Source: Egaibacter danicus
Lineage (GTDB): Bacteria > Pseudomonadota > Gammaproteobacteria > Burkholderiales > Burkholderiaceae_C
Length of the DNA: 64,000 nt
Assembly: GCA_016707075.1 (NCBI GenBank)
Contig: JADJII010000015.1
Location: forward strand, 62,001-126,000
Reading direction: 5' to 3'
Under the pieces are notes generated by a model. That model saw only the letters and a program-made list of their open reading frames with translations. It ran no database searches and was not told the origin of the DNA. Made by a program: the position numbers and the translations under genes. Positions 43,078 to 55,290 of this stretch are shown here, piece by piece. The first letter of the stretch is position 1. Every line of letters starts with the position of its first letter.

Positions 43078-45531
43078 ATGGGTAGCCGTTTCAAATTTGC
43101 TGATGCCCTGCGGCTGGAAGAGTCCACCGCTGCCTTCATTCCCTACAGCAGCCAGGTGACCCGCACCGTGGTCAAACTGGCCAATGGGGACTACGTCCAG
43201 ACGCTGCGGCTGCAGGGTGCTGCCCACGAAAGTGCGGATGTGCTCGACCTCAATGTCTGGCACGACCAGCTTAATGGCTTTTTGCGCAACATCGCCTCGC
43301 CCAACGTGGCGGTGTGGTCACATGTGGTCCGTCGCGAGTACGGTGAGTTTCCGGCAGGCGACTTCGCGCCGGGGTTTTGTCACGATTTCAATGTGAAGTA
43401 TCGCGATCGCATGGCTAGCGAGAGGATGCTGGTCAACGAGCTGTACCTGACGCTCGTTTATCGGCCTGAGCCCAATAAGGCCAGTCGACTGTTCGGGGGA
43501 TTGGGCATCTTCAGCCAACCCGACGCGACTGAGCGTGAACAACGCCAGACCGACGAGCTGGAAGCGATGGCCGATCTGTGCAGCGCAGCCATGGCGGCAC
43601 TGGACCGGTACGAGCCGGAGTTGCTGGCCTGTTATGACCGCAACGGCGTCATGTATTCAGAAGTCCTGGAATTTCTGGCGTTTCTGGTCAACGGCGAATG
43701 GCGGCCGTTTCCCCTGCCTCGCGCCGAGATCCGCGAAGTTCTGTCCACATCGCGGCCCTTCTTTGGCAAGGGTGGCCTGATGTCGTTGAAGGGGCCATCA
43801 CACACCCAGTACGCGGGCATCGTCACGATCCAGGAGTACCCGGCGATGACCTGCCCGGGCATCCTGAACGACCTGCTCAGCCTGCCGTTTGAATTTGTGT
43901 TGTCCCAATCCTTCACCTTCCTGTCCAAGCCAGTGGCGGTGGGTCGCATGAAGCGACAGCAGGCCCGTCTGGTCAATGCCGGTGACGTGGCCATGAGCCA
44001 GGTCGAGGACATTGATGAGGCCCTGGACGATCTGACTTCCAACCGCTTTGTGATGGGGCCCACAACCTGGCCCTGGTCATCCGCGCAGCCGAACAGAAAT
44101 CCCTGAACGACCACATCAGTGAAGCGGGCGGCTGCCCTGTCGGACAGTGGCATGAAATGGGCACGCGAAGAGGCTGGCGTGGCCGGTGCGTTCTGGTCCC
44201 AGCTGCCAGGGAATTTTGCGTACCGGGTGCGGGTGGGCGACATCACCAGCCGCAACTTTGCGGGTTTCAGCAGTTTTCACAATTTCCCGATGGGATGGAT
44301 CAAGGGCAACCAGTGGGGGGACGCGGTCACGATGTTCAAGACCTCCTCGGGTGCCCCGTTCTACTTTAATTTCCACAAGGGAGAAGCCGGTGCCGATGCC
44401 CGCAAGGCGGCCCAACTGGATCCCAATCACAAGGACCTGGCCAATACCGTGGTGATTGGCAAGTCCGGGACCGGCAAGACCGTGTTGCAGATGGTGCTCT
44501 TGGCCCAGGCCCAGAAATTCCGACAGCCGGGTGCTGGCAAACAGCTGTCCTGTGTCCTGTTCGACAAGGATCTGGGTGCTTCGGTGGGTGTGCGGGCCAT
44601 GGGTGGTCGTTACTATCCGCTGAAGAATGGAATCCCTTCCGGCTTCAATCCATTTCAGCTGGCACCGACGCCCAACAACCTGGCCTTTCTGGAGGTCCTG
44701 GTGCGCCAGCTGGTCCGGCACGAAGGCCTGCCGCTCTCACCCCGGCAGGAACGGGACATCGCCCACGCCATCACCGGTGTGATGGGTGCGGCGCAGGAGA
44801 AGCGGCGGCTGGGTGCCTTGCTGGAATTCCTTGACCCCACAGAGGACAGTGGCCTGCACATTCGCCTGGCCCGCTGGTGCCAGGGTGGTCTGGGCTGGCT
44901 GTTTGACAACGCGCAGGACACTCTGCAGCTGGATGATTGCCCGGTGGTGGGTTTTGATGTGACTGAGTTTCTGGACAACGACGAGACGCGCACCCCCACC
45001 ATCCTCTACCTGTTCCACCGGATCGAAAGTCTGATGGATGGTCGGCGCATTCCGATCTTTATGGACGAGTTCTGGAAGCTGCTGGACGATCCGGCATTTG
45101 AAGACCTGGCCAGGAACAAGCTGGTCACAATCCGAAAACAGGATGGCTTTCTGGTGATGTTCACCCAGTCACCCCAGCAGGTGCTGAAGTCCCCGATTGC
45201 CTACGCCATCATCAGCCAGACTGCCACCAAGATTTTTCTGCCCAACCCGGAAGCCGACTTCGACGATTACGTCAACGGTTTCAAGCTGACCCATCGCGAA
45301 TACGAGATCGTCAAAAGCCTGGGAGAGAAGTCCCGCCAGTTCCTGATCAAGCAGGGATCCAACTCCGTGGTGGCCGAATTGAACCTGCGCGGGTTTGACG
45401 ATGAACTCGCTGTGCTGTCGGGCAATACGGCCACCTCCCAACTCGCAGAACAACTGGTAGCCGAGCTGGGTGACGACCCATCCATCTGGTTACCTGAATT
45501 CCATCGCACTCGTAAAGGAGTATTGACATGA
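43078..45531 (+). pseudogene. virB4: VirB4-like conjugation ATPase (internal frameshifts)
   Basis: The first part (43078 to about 44055) matches the VirB4 N-terminal domain. An extra base in GGGG near 44056 and a second slip near 44130 leave about 25 codons (HNLALVIRAAEQKSLNDHIS) in another frame before the first frame resumes. The second part has Walker A GKSGTGKT, Walker B IPIFMDEFWKLL and the QSPQQVL region. The joined protein is about 815 residues, full length for VirB4. It energises pilus assembly. The two nearby indels compensate each other. Confidence 0.85.
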
Positions 45532-46202
45532 CCCGTTTGAAAAGACTCATTGCCACCATCACCCTGTTCATCGGAATGGGTGTGGCGAGTACCGCCCATG
45601 CTGGCATCCCGGTGATCGACTCGACCAGCATTGCGCAGCAAATTCAGCAAGTGGTGGCCTGGGGCGTGTAATTTCAGCAAATGCAGCAGCAACTCCAGCG
45701 CATGCAGCAACAGTTCGACAGTCTCAACGGGTCGCGCGGGCTGGCCAACCTGGTGAACAACCCGGCCGCACGGCAGTACCTGCCAGCGGATTACCAGACG
45801 ATTCTGAGCAGTGGGTATGGGAACTCGGCTGCGATCCGTACCAACGCACGGGTGTTTGACGTGACCGATACCACCCTGGGAGCTACGACGGACGCCGCCA
45901 GAGCGTTTCAGTCTTCCGGGAATCAGGCGGCCTTCAACCGGGCAACGGCTGAAGAAGGCTATCGACAGGCCAGTCAACGATTCAGCACCATTCAGGTGCT
46001 GCTAGACAGGGTAAACAACGCACCGGACGCCAAAGATATGGCAGACCTGCAGGGGCGCATTCAGGCTGAGCAAGTGATGATGCAAAACGAAAGCGCCAAG
46101 TTGGCAATGCTGTCCCAAATGCAACAAGCACAACGGGATCTGGCCTATCAGCAGGCGGCGGAGATTCGCATGAAGTCGTCAAGGGCCCTGTCCACGCTTT
46201 AA
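45528..46202 (+). pseudogene. virB5: VirB5-like minor pilin with an in-frame TAA
   Basis: The ATG at 45528 starts a signal peptide (LIATITLFIGMGVASTAHA) and a coiled-coil-rich VirB5 body (SIAQQIQQVVAWGV, then FQQMQQQLQRMQQQFDSLNG). A TAA at 45669-45671 interrupts the otherwise continuous frame at codon 48. This is a substitution, not an indel, so it is harder to explain as a homopolymer error. The rest reads through to 46202 (224 codons). Confidence 0.82.
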
Positions 46203-46250
46203 CGTGGCTGGTTTCCTATCAAATTAGCAAGGAAATAACCCAGTGAAATG

Positions 46251-46470
46251 AAATTCCTGGCGGCGTCCCTCTTCTTATCTGCTTACTAATCGGATGTGGT
46301 GGTGGTGTACCCGAGTGGACGACCACTCCAACGTCGTCGTCGATGGTCAAAAAATGACCAAGGCCCCGTTGTTCAAAGCCATTGAGACAACAACTGGAAC
46401 CAATGAGACTTGTCCAAGTGGTGGAGAACGCTATGCGCAGGACGCCACCAAAGGCGTCGTTCCGCTTTGA
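46251..46470 (+). pseudogene. Small lipoprotein remnant between virB5 and virB6
   Basis: In shifted frames the region gives MKFLAA then PLLICLLIGCGGG, a signal peptide with the lipobox L-I-G-C, followed in another frame by DHSNVVVDGQKMTKAPLFKA. It resembles the entry-exclusion or VirB7-type lipoproteins common at this place in virB operons. At least two frame changes are needed. Confidence 0.5.
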
Positions 46471-46509
46471 AGACTGGAGATGGCTGCCCAGTGACTTTCA
46501 CTTTACGAA

Positions 46510-47545
46510 GAACCTTCACCCAAGTGAGTACGGCGCACTGGTCCCTACGTCGGCGACGTGGCTGCAAGTGTTATCGGTGCCATCACTCCAGTGGCAACGA
46601 TCTTATTGACCATCTATGTGGTGTTGTGGGGTTGGTCGATGATGCGTGGCGTCATCAATGAGCCGATAATAGATGGGCATGCTGGATTATTCGCTTGTCG
46701 CTGATCGTTGGCATCGCACTAACTGTTGGTCACAACACCTACCTCTCTGACATGCTTTGGAATTCTCCCGACGGCCTGGCCGGCCATGGCAGCAGGATTC
46801 TCAATGCAGCCAGTGCCAGTTTTCTGGATGTACTGATGTCTCAAATTTCGACCTGGATGATGCCTATTGGCAAAAGCCAATGCATCCTCGACACTGCCCA
46901 TTCCCCGATCTGGGGTGGCTGCCATGGCCATTCTGATTTGGGCCGCTGGAGTGCTCCTGAGGCCTATGGCGCGTTCTTGCTCAGCCTGCCAAAGATGGCT
47001 TGGCCATCCTTATGGGTGTTGGTCCCATTGTTCATCCTCTGGCCATGTTTGAGCCCCACGACGGTTCTTTGACGCATGGATCGGACAAGCACTGAACTAC
47101 GTCTTTCTGGTGATGTTGACGGCAGCGCCATCAGGTTGGTCATGACCATCATCCACCTACCTACTGGCGTGACAGCGGGCGTTTGCAGATCCCGCGATTG
47201 AGCCAGGCACTACCTGCGATTGTGTTTAGCCTTATCGGGCCTTCTGGTCATGATGCAATCCCTCGATTGCATCCGCGTTAGGCGGGGGCGTTGCTATTGG
47301 CACTTTGGGTGCGGTGGGCAATGCGGTCGGCCGTGCCCGCAACACCGCCGGTGCTGGTAAAGACCTGTTGACCGGTAAGACCCTCAGCGACTACCGGGGC
47401 TCCGTCGGGTCAAGCCATGAATGCCCGTTGGGCAGCTAACAACCCCAGTGCAACAGGGCAGGCTGCCCGCAACGTTGCTGGTTCACCTGCGGCCTTGTAC
47501 CGCAAGGTCACCGGGGGCAACCGGAATCGTGTCACCCGAGGCTGA
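46510..47545 (+). pseudogene. virB6: VirB6-like membrane protein, heavily decayed
   Basis: Fragments in different frames keep VirB6 order: VIGAITPVATILLTIYVVLWGWSMM, IRLSLIVGIALTVGHNTYLSD, then MAILIWAAGVLLRPMA, YVFLVMLTAAPSGLV, and near the 3' end GAVAIGTLGAVGNAVGRARNTAG. Many indels and stops separate them. This is the most degraded gene of the operon and must have been non-functional for some time. Confidence 0.7.
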
Positions 47546-47613
47546 ACCCAAGCCCTATTTCATCTCTTGTTGTTTCCGCTGTTGCGGGAACTACATCCAT
47601 TCAAGGACTATTC

Positions 47614-47772
47614 ATGAAACTCCTCCTAGGGGCCCTGGGCCTTTGCCTGCTCGTCGCCTGCAGCGCACCCCCCAAACCACCCGTTGTCAAAGGCGAGTAC
47701 CGTCCGGTCAACCGGGTGGAAGTCCGGGCCGTGGCCCCCGTGTCGGTTGTACCCACCACGGAGCTGAATTGA
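47614..47772 (+). CDS. virB7: VirB7-like lipoprotein
   Basis: The 52-residue frame starts MKLLLGALGLCLLVACSAPP with a clear lipobox (LVAC) and continues PPVVKGEYRPVNRVEVRAVA. It stops one codon before the virB8 ATG at 47773. Size, lipobox and position between virB6 and virB8 identify VirB7, the lipoprotein that pairs with VirB9 in the outer-membrane core. Confidence 0.75.
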   Translation: MKLLLGALGLCLLVACSAPPKPPVVKGEYRPVNRVEVRAVAPVSVVPTTELN

Positions 47773-48575
47773 ATGAGCGCCACCGTCGTTAAGAAAGACT
47801 TCGAGGCGTACTTGCGCGAAGCCCGCTCCTGGGAGACCGACAAGCTTCAACAGCTGGAACAGTCACGAACCATCGCCTGGCGTGTTGCGGTGGGTTCTGC
47901 CGTACTCGCCGTTGCTGCGGTGTTGGCCCTCGCCGCCCTGACCCCCTCAAGCGGGTGAGAACCCTTTGTCATTCGCGTTGACAACTCGACCGGCATCGTG
48001 GACGTGGTGCAAACGCTCAAGAATGGCAACACCACCTACGACGAAGCCATGAACAAGTACTTCACCCAGTGGTACGTACGGTACCGGGAGGGCTACTCAG
48101 GAACTCGCGCCCGACTACTCACCAACGTCGGCCTGATGTCGGTGGGTCTGGAACAACAAAAGTATTTCGAGTTCTTCAACCCCAAGAATCCGCTGTCGCC
48201 CCTCAATGTCTTTGGCCCCTATGCCAAAGTCAAGGTACGCATCCAGAGTACATCCTTTATCAAGCCCAATGTGGCACTGGTGCGGTACACCAAGGAAGTG
48301 GAACGCGGCTCCGACAAGCCGCAGGTATCCCACTGGGCGGCCACGATCACCTTCCGTTACTCCGGGTCTCCCATGTCCGAGAAGGACCGTGGCGTCAATC
48401 CGTTGGGTTTTCTGGTGATGGAGTACCGCAATGATCCGGATGTGCTGGCACCGGTGGGGTCCGAGATCGTGAAACGGACATCGCCCCTGTCGCCCAGAGC
48501 GGTCCGATCGTCTTTGCCGGTCAGGGTGCTGCCGTGCCCGCCGTCGTGGCCACCACGCCGGTGGTGCAGCCATGA
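47773..48575 (+). pseudogene. virB8: VirB8-like inner-membrane assembly protein (two frameshifts)
   Basis: It starts MSATVVKKDFEAYLREARSWE with one hydrophobic helix (AWRVAVGSAVLAVAAVLALAAL). The frame slips near 47950, resumes as FVIRVDNSTGIVDVVQTLKN and the VirB8 periplasmic domain (YNKYFTQWYVRYREGY-like, FGPYAKVKVRIQSTSF), and slips again near 48470. The last frame (DIAPVAQSGPIVFAGQGA) ends at the TGA at 48573-48575, overlapping the virB9 ATG. Confidence 0.82.
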
Positions 48576-49437
48576 GGATCGCCATGACACGAACGCTGGC
48601 CACCGGACTGCTGGCCCTGCTGCTGCCCACGCTGACGTTGGCTGAGCTCACGCCGTTGCGGGGTGAAGCCGACCCCCGGGTGCGGGTGGTGGACTACAAC
48701 CCGTCCGACGTGGTGCGGATCGCCACCTTCTTCGGGGTTTCCACCCACATCCAGTTTGCCGAGGGTGAAGCCATCAAGGATGTGGCCATTGGTGACGAAC
48801 TGGCCTGGCAGGTCAAACCCAGAGCCAACCACCTGTTTATCAAGCCGCAGACGACGCGCGCCGACACCAATGTGACGGTGGTGACCTCGCGCCGCACCTA
48901 CCAGTTTGTGTTGGTTGTGCAACCTCGGGCACCCAAAGACCCGTCGGCCTGGGCGGACCAGAACCTGATCTATTCCCTGTCCTTCCGTTACCCCGATGAC
49001 GACGCAGACCGGGAGCAGGCACGCCTCAAGGCAGAAGCTTTGAAACAACGACTGGGTGACGTCAAGTCCCGGTTGACCGATATCGGCAAGGGCATCCAGA
49101 ACTTCGACTACTGGGTGGCAGGCTCGCAGGAAGTCAGTCCCACGGCCGCACGCGATGATGGACGGTTCATCTACCTCACCTTCAGCAACAACCACGACAT
49201 GCCCGCCGTGTTCGCGGTCACCCGCGACGGCGTGGAAGCCAATGAAGCCCTGATCAACACCCATGTGATCGATGGCCACACCATCGTGGTCCAGAAGCTG
49301 GTGTCGGAACCGATGTTGCGCAAGGGCAGCTGGGTCGCCTCGGTGGTCAACCGGTCCTTCAATCTGAATGGCGGCATCGACAACACCACGGGCACCGTGT
49401 CCCCGATGTGGAACGCGTCATCAAGGGAGCCCGCTAA
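48572..49437 (+). pseudogene. virB9: VirB9-like outer-membrane core protein (frameshift at the 3' end)
   Basis: The ATG at 48572 overlaps the virB8 stop. A signal peptide (LATGLLALLLPTLTLA) is followed by the VirB9 domain: RGEADPRVRVVDYNPSDVVRI, KPQTTRADTNVTVVTSRRTYQF, RFIYLTFSNNHDMPAVF. A missing base near 49403 shifts the frame; the corrected end is VERVIKGAR and a TAA at 49435-49437. About 288 residues. Confidence 0.85.
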
Positions 49438-50770
49438 TGCATATCTTAGACCTGTTCCGAAAAAAACCAACTGTGCCCCCGGTAGACCCGGATTTGCCCC
49501 GCATGGAGGTGGAACCAATCGGGCTGGATTCCGATACGCCGTTAACCCAAGAACCCCCGGTCCCGGTGCCTGCGTCGGCCAAGGCCGCACGCGGCCCGAA
49601 GGACTCGATCGACAACCCGGAAAACGTCGGTTTGCCCTCGGTCAACCGGCGACGTGGCAACAACAAGCTGGTCACCCTGTTGGGTTTCCTGTTCATTGTG
49701 GGTGCTGCGACCGCGCTGATCATCGCGGTCAACCGTGACAAGACCGTCAAAAAGAAGGTCAACCTGCAGGAACAACGCATTGCCAACAACCTGCCCCCGC
49801 TGTTGATCCCAGCGCCACCACCGCCCTTGCCTTCCCTGGCCGCGGCTTCGGCTCCGGCATCCACCAAAGCCGGTGTGGATCAGGTCCCGGCCATTCTGGC
49901 CCCGCACGGCGGCTCGACGGCCATACCGGTGCTGGGGAGTCACAAGCCGGCGAGGGGCAGCAATGGCAAACCGGTCCTGGACTGGATGGATCGCAAGATG
50001 GGTGGCACGCTGCTGGTGGCCACGTCCGCCCCGGGTTCACTGGCCCTGTCCCGCTCGACGCCTGCCGAGTCGGGCGATCGTGCGACGGCATTCCCGGGTG
50101 AACCGGGTCGTTTTTCTGCTGCAGGCAATGAACTGGCTGCACGACTGGAGTCCACTTCGACCAAAGGCGTCACAGCAAGCCTGTTGCCCGACCGCAATTT
50201 CCTGATCACCAAGGGCACGGCGCTGGACTGTGCGCTGGAAACCGCACTGGACAGCACCTGCCCGGCCTGACGACCTGCCGCCTGACCCGGGACGTGTACT
50301 CGGACAACGGCCAGGTGCTGCTGCTGGATCGGGGATCCCAACTGGTGGGGGAGTACCAGGGTGGTGTCAAACAGGGTCAGGTGCGCCTGTTCGTGTTGTG
50401 GACCCGCGCCAAAACCCCCAAGGGTGTGGTGGTGTCCCTCAACTCCCCCGGGACCGATGCCCTGGGGCGCTCGGGTCTGGAAGGCTGGGTGGAAAACCAT
50501 TTTATGGAGCGGTTTGGCGCAGCGATCCTGATGAGTTTTGTGAAGGACTCGGTGACAGCGATGGCCAACCGCAACACGGGTGGTTCGGGCGGTACGACCA
50601 ACGTCTATGGCAGTGCCGCATCCGGCGGTGAAAAGATCATCGAAAAAATCCTCGACGCCACGGTCAACATCCCGCCCACCATCATCAAAAACCAGGGCGA
50701 CCACATTCAGGTGATGGTGGCCCGCGATCTGGACTTTGCCAGCGTCTACGGCCTTCAGGTCAAACGATGA
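49437..50770 (+). pseudogene. virB10: VirB10-like channel protein (frameshifted)
   Basis: The ATG at 49437 overlaps the virB9 stop. One inner-membrane helix (LVTLLGFLFIVGAATALIIAV), a proline-rich linker (PPLLIPAPPPPLPS) and the start of the TrbI/VirB10 beta-barrel domain (LPDRNFLITKGTALDCALET) are in the first frame. An extra C near 50262 moves the rest (LTRDVYSDNGQVLLLDRGSQ, ILMSFVKDSVTAM, IPPTIIKNQGDHIQV) to another frame ending at 50770. About 444 residues joined. Confidence 0.85.
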
Positions 50771-51830
50771 CAGCCACCGTCTCGCAATTCGTCACGCAGT
50801 TGGTGACCCAGCTGCCCAAGCCATCACACGCCGAGGCTCAGTCCTCGACGATGCTGGATGAGTACCTGGCACCCTTTTGCCCTTCCTGCAAGACCCCGGC
50901 TTGACCGAAATCTGTGTCAACCGGCCTTTTGAGGTCTGGACGGAAAGCCGTAGCGGTTGGTCACAACACGCTGTGCCCTATTTGAGTTTCGCGCACTGCC
51001 GGCAGCTGGCGACCCTGATCGCCAGCTTCAACGGCAAGGCCATCACTTACGACAAGCCGGTGTTGTCGGCATCCCTGCCCACGGGTGAACGGGTGCAAGT
51101 CCTCATTCCACCGGCTTGCGAGGCCTTCACGGTATCGATCACCGTGCGCAAACCCTCGATCATCGACAAGACCCTGGAAGAACTGGATCGGGAAGGCGCG
51201 TTCACCGCCTGTGCCGATGTCAGCGACGACCTGCAACCCTTCGAGCAGGAATTGCTGCGCCTCAAGGAGCAGCGCAGCGTGCTGGCCTTCCTGGACCTGG
51301 CCGTGCGACGCCAGCGCAACATCCTGATCGTGGGCAAGACCGGTTCTGGCAAGACCACGGTCACCAAAAGCCTGATTCGCAGCATCCCCGCTGTTGAGCG
51401 CCTGATCACCATTGAAGACGTGCACGAGCTGGCCCTGAACCACCACGGCAACAAGGTGCACCTGTTCTACGGTCGCGACGACGAGGGCGGCACCCCGGTC
51501 ACCGCCAAACAGGCGCTGACCGCGTGCCTGCGCATGAAACCGGACCGCATCCTGCTGGCCGAGTTGCGCGGGGATGAAGCCTGGGAGTTCATCAAGTCGG
51601 TGAACACCGGCCACCCGGGCTCGATTTCCACGATGCACGCCAATGGCGCCTTTGAAGCCTTTGAGCAGTTGACGGCGCTGATCAAGGACAGCCGGGCCGG
51701 TGCCCACCTGGACACCGCCTACATCAAGCACCACCTGTTCACCACGCTGGACATCGTGCTGTTCTACCAGCAGCGCCAGTTGCGCGAGATTTATTATGAC
51801 CCCGGGTACAAGCGCCAGCAGCTGGGCTAG
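50767..51830 (+). pseudogene. virB11: VirB11-like secretion ATPase (frameshifted near the start)
   Basis: The ATG at 50767 overlaps the virB10 stop (ATGA). After about 36 codons (MTATVSQFVTQLVTQLPKPS) a missing base near 50875 moves the remainder into the frame LQDPGLTEICVNRPFEVW. The ATPase core is intact: Walker A VGKTGSGKTTV, the Asp-box IEDVHEL, Walker B RILLAELRGDEAWEF and the His-box GHPGSISTMHANG. About 354 residues joined. Confidence 0.86.
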
Positions 51831-53717
51831 TGGCTCGGGCACACTGAAGGGGTCGTTCGGCACGGCTTGGGCCACCTGGCCTACCTGGGAACGGTGGCCG
51901 CTGTGGGCCAAAGTCAGCCTGATCACTGCGGGAGTGTTATTGGTCATCGGTGTTTGGCTCTATCTGGCGGGTGGCATCTTCCTGATGCTGGTCGGTCACC
52001 GATTCGAGGAAGCCCGGCCGCTCACCTGGTACCAGTACGGCTACCACTACGGCGCGGTGCGTGAGGCGCAGCATCGCCTGACGATGGCCGGTGGCCTGTC
52101 CCTGACGGTCCTGCTGCTCCCTGCCCTGTTCTTCATCATCCCCGCCCGGCGCAGCCTGTTTGGCGATGCCCGCTTTGCCAGCCGGCGCGACATCCGCCGT
52201 GCCGGCCTGCTGGGCGAACACGGCATCATCGTGGGCCGTCGGGGGCGTCGTTACCTGACCTATGACGGACCCCAACACGCCATCATCTCGGCCCCCACCC
52301 GCAGTGGCAAAGGTGTGGGCGTCGTGATCCCAACCTGTTGAACTGGCCCGGCAGTGTAGTGGTGCTGGATATCAAAGAAAACTTGGGACATCACCAGTGG
52401 TTACCGCCGTCAATGTGGCCAGGACTGCTTCCTGTTCAATCCGGCTGCGAGTGACTACCGCACCCACCGCTACAACCCGCTGGCCTACATCAGCGAAGAC
52501 CCGAATTTCCGGATCGACGATATCCAGAAAATCGCCAACATGCTGTTTCCGGACCAGGCCGGCACCGACGTGATCTGGACCGCTTTACACCCCGTGGCCT
52601 GTTCTGGGGATCGTGTTGCCCCTGCTGGAGACACTGGGTCAGCTGAGGACCCTGGGCCAGGTGTTGCGTGAAACACTGGCCGATGGCGACGGCTCCGCCT
52701 ACTTCACCCGGGTCATCCAGCGCCAGGCGGCGACCGGCACACCGCTGTCGGGCGCCTGTGTCCGGGCGTTAAAAGGCTACATTTCCATCGCCTCAGAAAA
52801 CACCCGGGCGGGCGTCATGACCTCGTTTCGTTCCCGGCTGGAGCTGTGGATGAACCCGCTGGTGGATGCCGCCACCAGTGCCAACGACTTTGACCTGCGG
52901 GATGTGCGCAAGCGGCCGCTGTCCATTTATCTGGGGGTGACACCGGACAACCTGGAACGTATGGCGCCGCTGCTGAATCTGTTTTTTCAGCAACTGATCG
53001 ATGTGAACACGCGGGAGTTGCCGAACCAGAACCCGGCCAACACCCAGACCCGTCTGTTGTTGATGGATGAGTTCACCGCCATCGGCAAGATCGGCATCCT
53101 GTCCAAGGGCATCAGCTACATCGCCGGGTACGGCCTGCGCATGATGCCCATCATCCAGAGCCCGGCCCAGCTGGTGGAAGTCTATGGGAAGGACGCGGCG
53201 CAGACCTTCACCACCAACCAGGCGCTCAACATCATCTACCCGCCCAAGGCCAGTGAAACCCAGACCGCCCGGGATATCTCGGAGTGAGCTGGGGTACCAG
53301 ACCGTCAAGGCCAGTCGAGTCCCGCAGCAGGTCTGGTTCAGCAAAGTCAGCCTCCTTGAGTGTCTCGGACCAGCGCCGGGCGTTGATGCTGCAGGAGATC
53401 ACCAGCCTGGGCCAGCAGATGGAGCTGGTCGTCCTGGAAAACGTCTCCGATCCTGGCCAGACGGGTGCGTTACTGCCAGGACCCCGCCTTCATGGACCGT
53501 CTCAAGGGGGGTGTCGCCCCAACTGCAGACGTTGGGCAACCGCATGCCCGCCAAGCAACAGCTGGATCAGGCCATTCATGCGGGTGAACTGCGGGCTCCG
53601 GTCACACGCATCGATCTGGAGGTCCACCACCGGTTGACCGGAGCGGTGACAGGGGGTGACGCGGATACCCTAGAAGCGGACGCTTCGGCTTCAACCCTGG
53701 CAGGGGTGGCCCCGTGA
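51796..53717 (+). pseudogene. virD4: VirD4/TraG-like coupling protein (several frameshifts)
   Basis: The ATG at 51796 overlaps the virB11 end. Two N-terminal membrane helices are followed by Walker A APTRSGKGVGVVIPT. Breaks occur near 52338, 52390, 52590, 53286 and further on. Later parts keep coupling-protein features: FNPAASDYRTHRYNPLAYI, TRLLLMDEFTAIGKIGIL (Walker B), YGLRMMPIIQSPAQL and a C-terminal region to 53717. It linked the relaxosome to the channel in the intact element. Confidence 0.82.
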
Positions 53718-53898
53718 TGGAGAATGACCCGTCATGCCGGACGACATTCCGAATCTGGCGAAGCTGGCGTTGGATTGTTTCGTGGTGGATTTTTCATCGG
53801 TGAAGCCGCCCAGAAAGGAACGCTCGATGTCGAGGCTTTGCACGCCTATGCCGATCACCTGTGGAATGGGCCGGAATACAAATTTAAGGAGGGACCTA

Positions 53899-55290
53899 TG
53901 CAAACCAAGACCCAGGACGAACTGGACCAAATCAGCCGCGGGCCATCGGAAGACCGTGCGCAGCGACGTGACCGGTCGACCGGATACCAACCCCTCGCGG
54001 GATCAGGCGCTGGTGAGGGCCGACGTGGTGATTTTGAGAAGATCAGGGACCCGCTCTGGCGGGAGGGCGCCGCCGTCCAGATGGTGGACAACGCGCGCCA
54101 GTGGCCGGGTTACCGGCAAGCGCCTAGGCTGAATCCAGCCATGTCCAGAAAACCGTGGAGGCCTGGATCGGGGGCCATCAGGACAAAATGATGGCGAGAA
54201 GACCAAGGCGGCCGAGATGAAATCCATGCTGGAGGACATGCAAGCCATCGCCACCAACTGGACTCCAGAACAGGCGAAACAACTGGCGCACGCGACCTCC
54301 AGGCCTACCAAAGCGAGTGATCGCCTGGAGCGAGGCTTCAAGCTGAATGACATGGCCTTGCATGCTGGTTGCCAATGCCCACTACCGATCCACGCTGAAA
54401 CCCAGGTACCGCCCCTCTGACGAAAGAGCTGCTGGACCATCGTTCAACCCAGACGGGTACCGAGATATCTCCGGATCCGTCCTCACTGCGACACGTGGCG
54501 ACGGTGCGCGGCAAGACCGACTGGCCCGCCAGTCCATGGGTTTGAACACACTGGAACCCAGACCGACGCGCCGCCAGTTGCTGAAGGCAACAGCCGCAAA
54601 ACGCCGTGGAGTCCGACTAAGTTTTTACGGCCACCCAACGGGATGCCAGAAAGGATGTGCAAACCATATCCCCTCGGCCATCGAGAAGCAGTACCTGCGG
54701 GTCGGCAACAAGTTCTTTTGACCCGAAAACACTGATTCCGCAGCCTTGAAGACAAGGGCAACAAGCTGGAAACCCAGTCCAACAGCCACAACGTGGCCGA
54801 GACCCTGGTTCATATTGCCCGGGCGCGCGGCTGGGACGAGATCAAGGTATCCGGCTCCGAGACGTTTCCGCAGGAAGTCTGGCTGGAAGCCAATCAACTG
54901 GGCATGAGCGGGAAGGCTACACCCCACAGGATCAGGACAAGGCTGAACTGGCCCGTCGCGTAGGACCCAACCCGCCAACCGGATTGAGCAAAACCAGCCC
55001 GGCATCCGTTCAGGCGGACCACACCGACCGCACGGCCACTTTCTGTGGGAGACCCCGAGACCACGGTCAAGGCACATCCTGAACTGGCCGGAACGGTTGC
55101 GGCCACCATCGCCATCGACCGTCAGGTCAAGGATAGTGGGCTGACGGCTGCCCAGCAATCCATCGTGGCCACCCGGGTCCGGCAGAACATCGTCAACAGC
55201 ATTGAACGCGGCGACACCCCGAGTCTCAAGATCTCGGTTCCGGTGGAACCCGCGCGGACAGCGAAACCGGAACGTGAGTACGCGCGTTGA
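53899..55290 (+). pseudogene. LPD7-domain conjugation protein (relaxase/primase-associated), decayed
   Basis: The ATG at 53899 follows a strong ribosome site (AAGGAGGG). Fragments in several frames read MQTKTQDELDQISRG, IRDPLWREGAAVQMVDNARQ, then EKQYLRVGNKFF and HNVAETLVHIARARGWDEIK with VWLEANQLGMS, which is the LPD7 domain of large relaxase or primase proteins. The last part (ETTVKAHPELAGTVAATIAI) ends at 55290. A relaxase catalytic domain was not seen. The preceding 180 bases hold fragments of another small frame (KGTLDVEALHAYADHLWNGP). Confidence 0.6.
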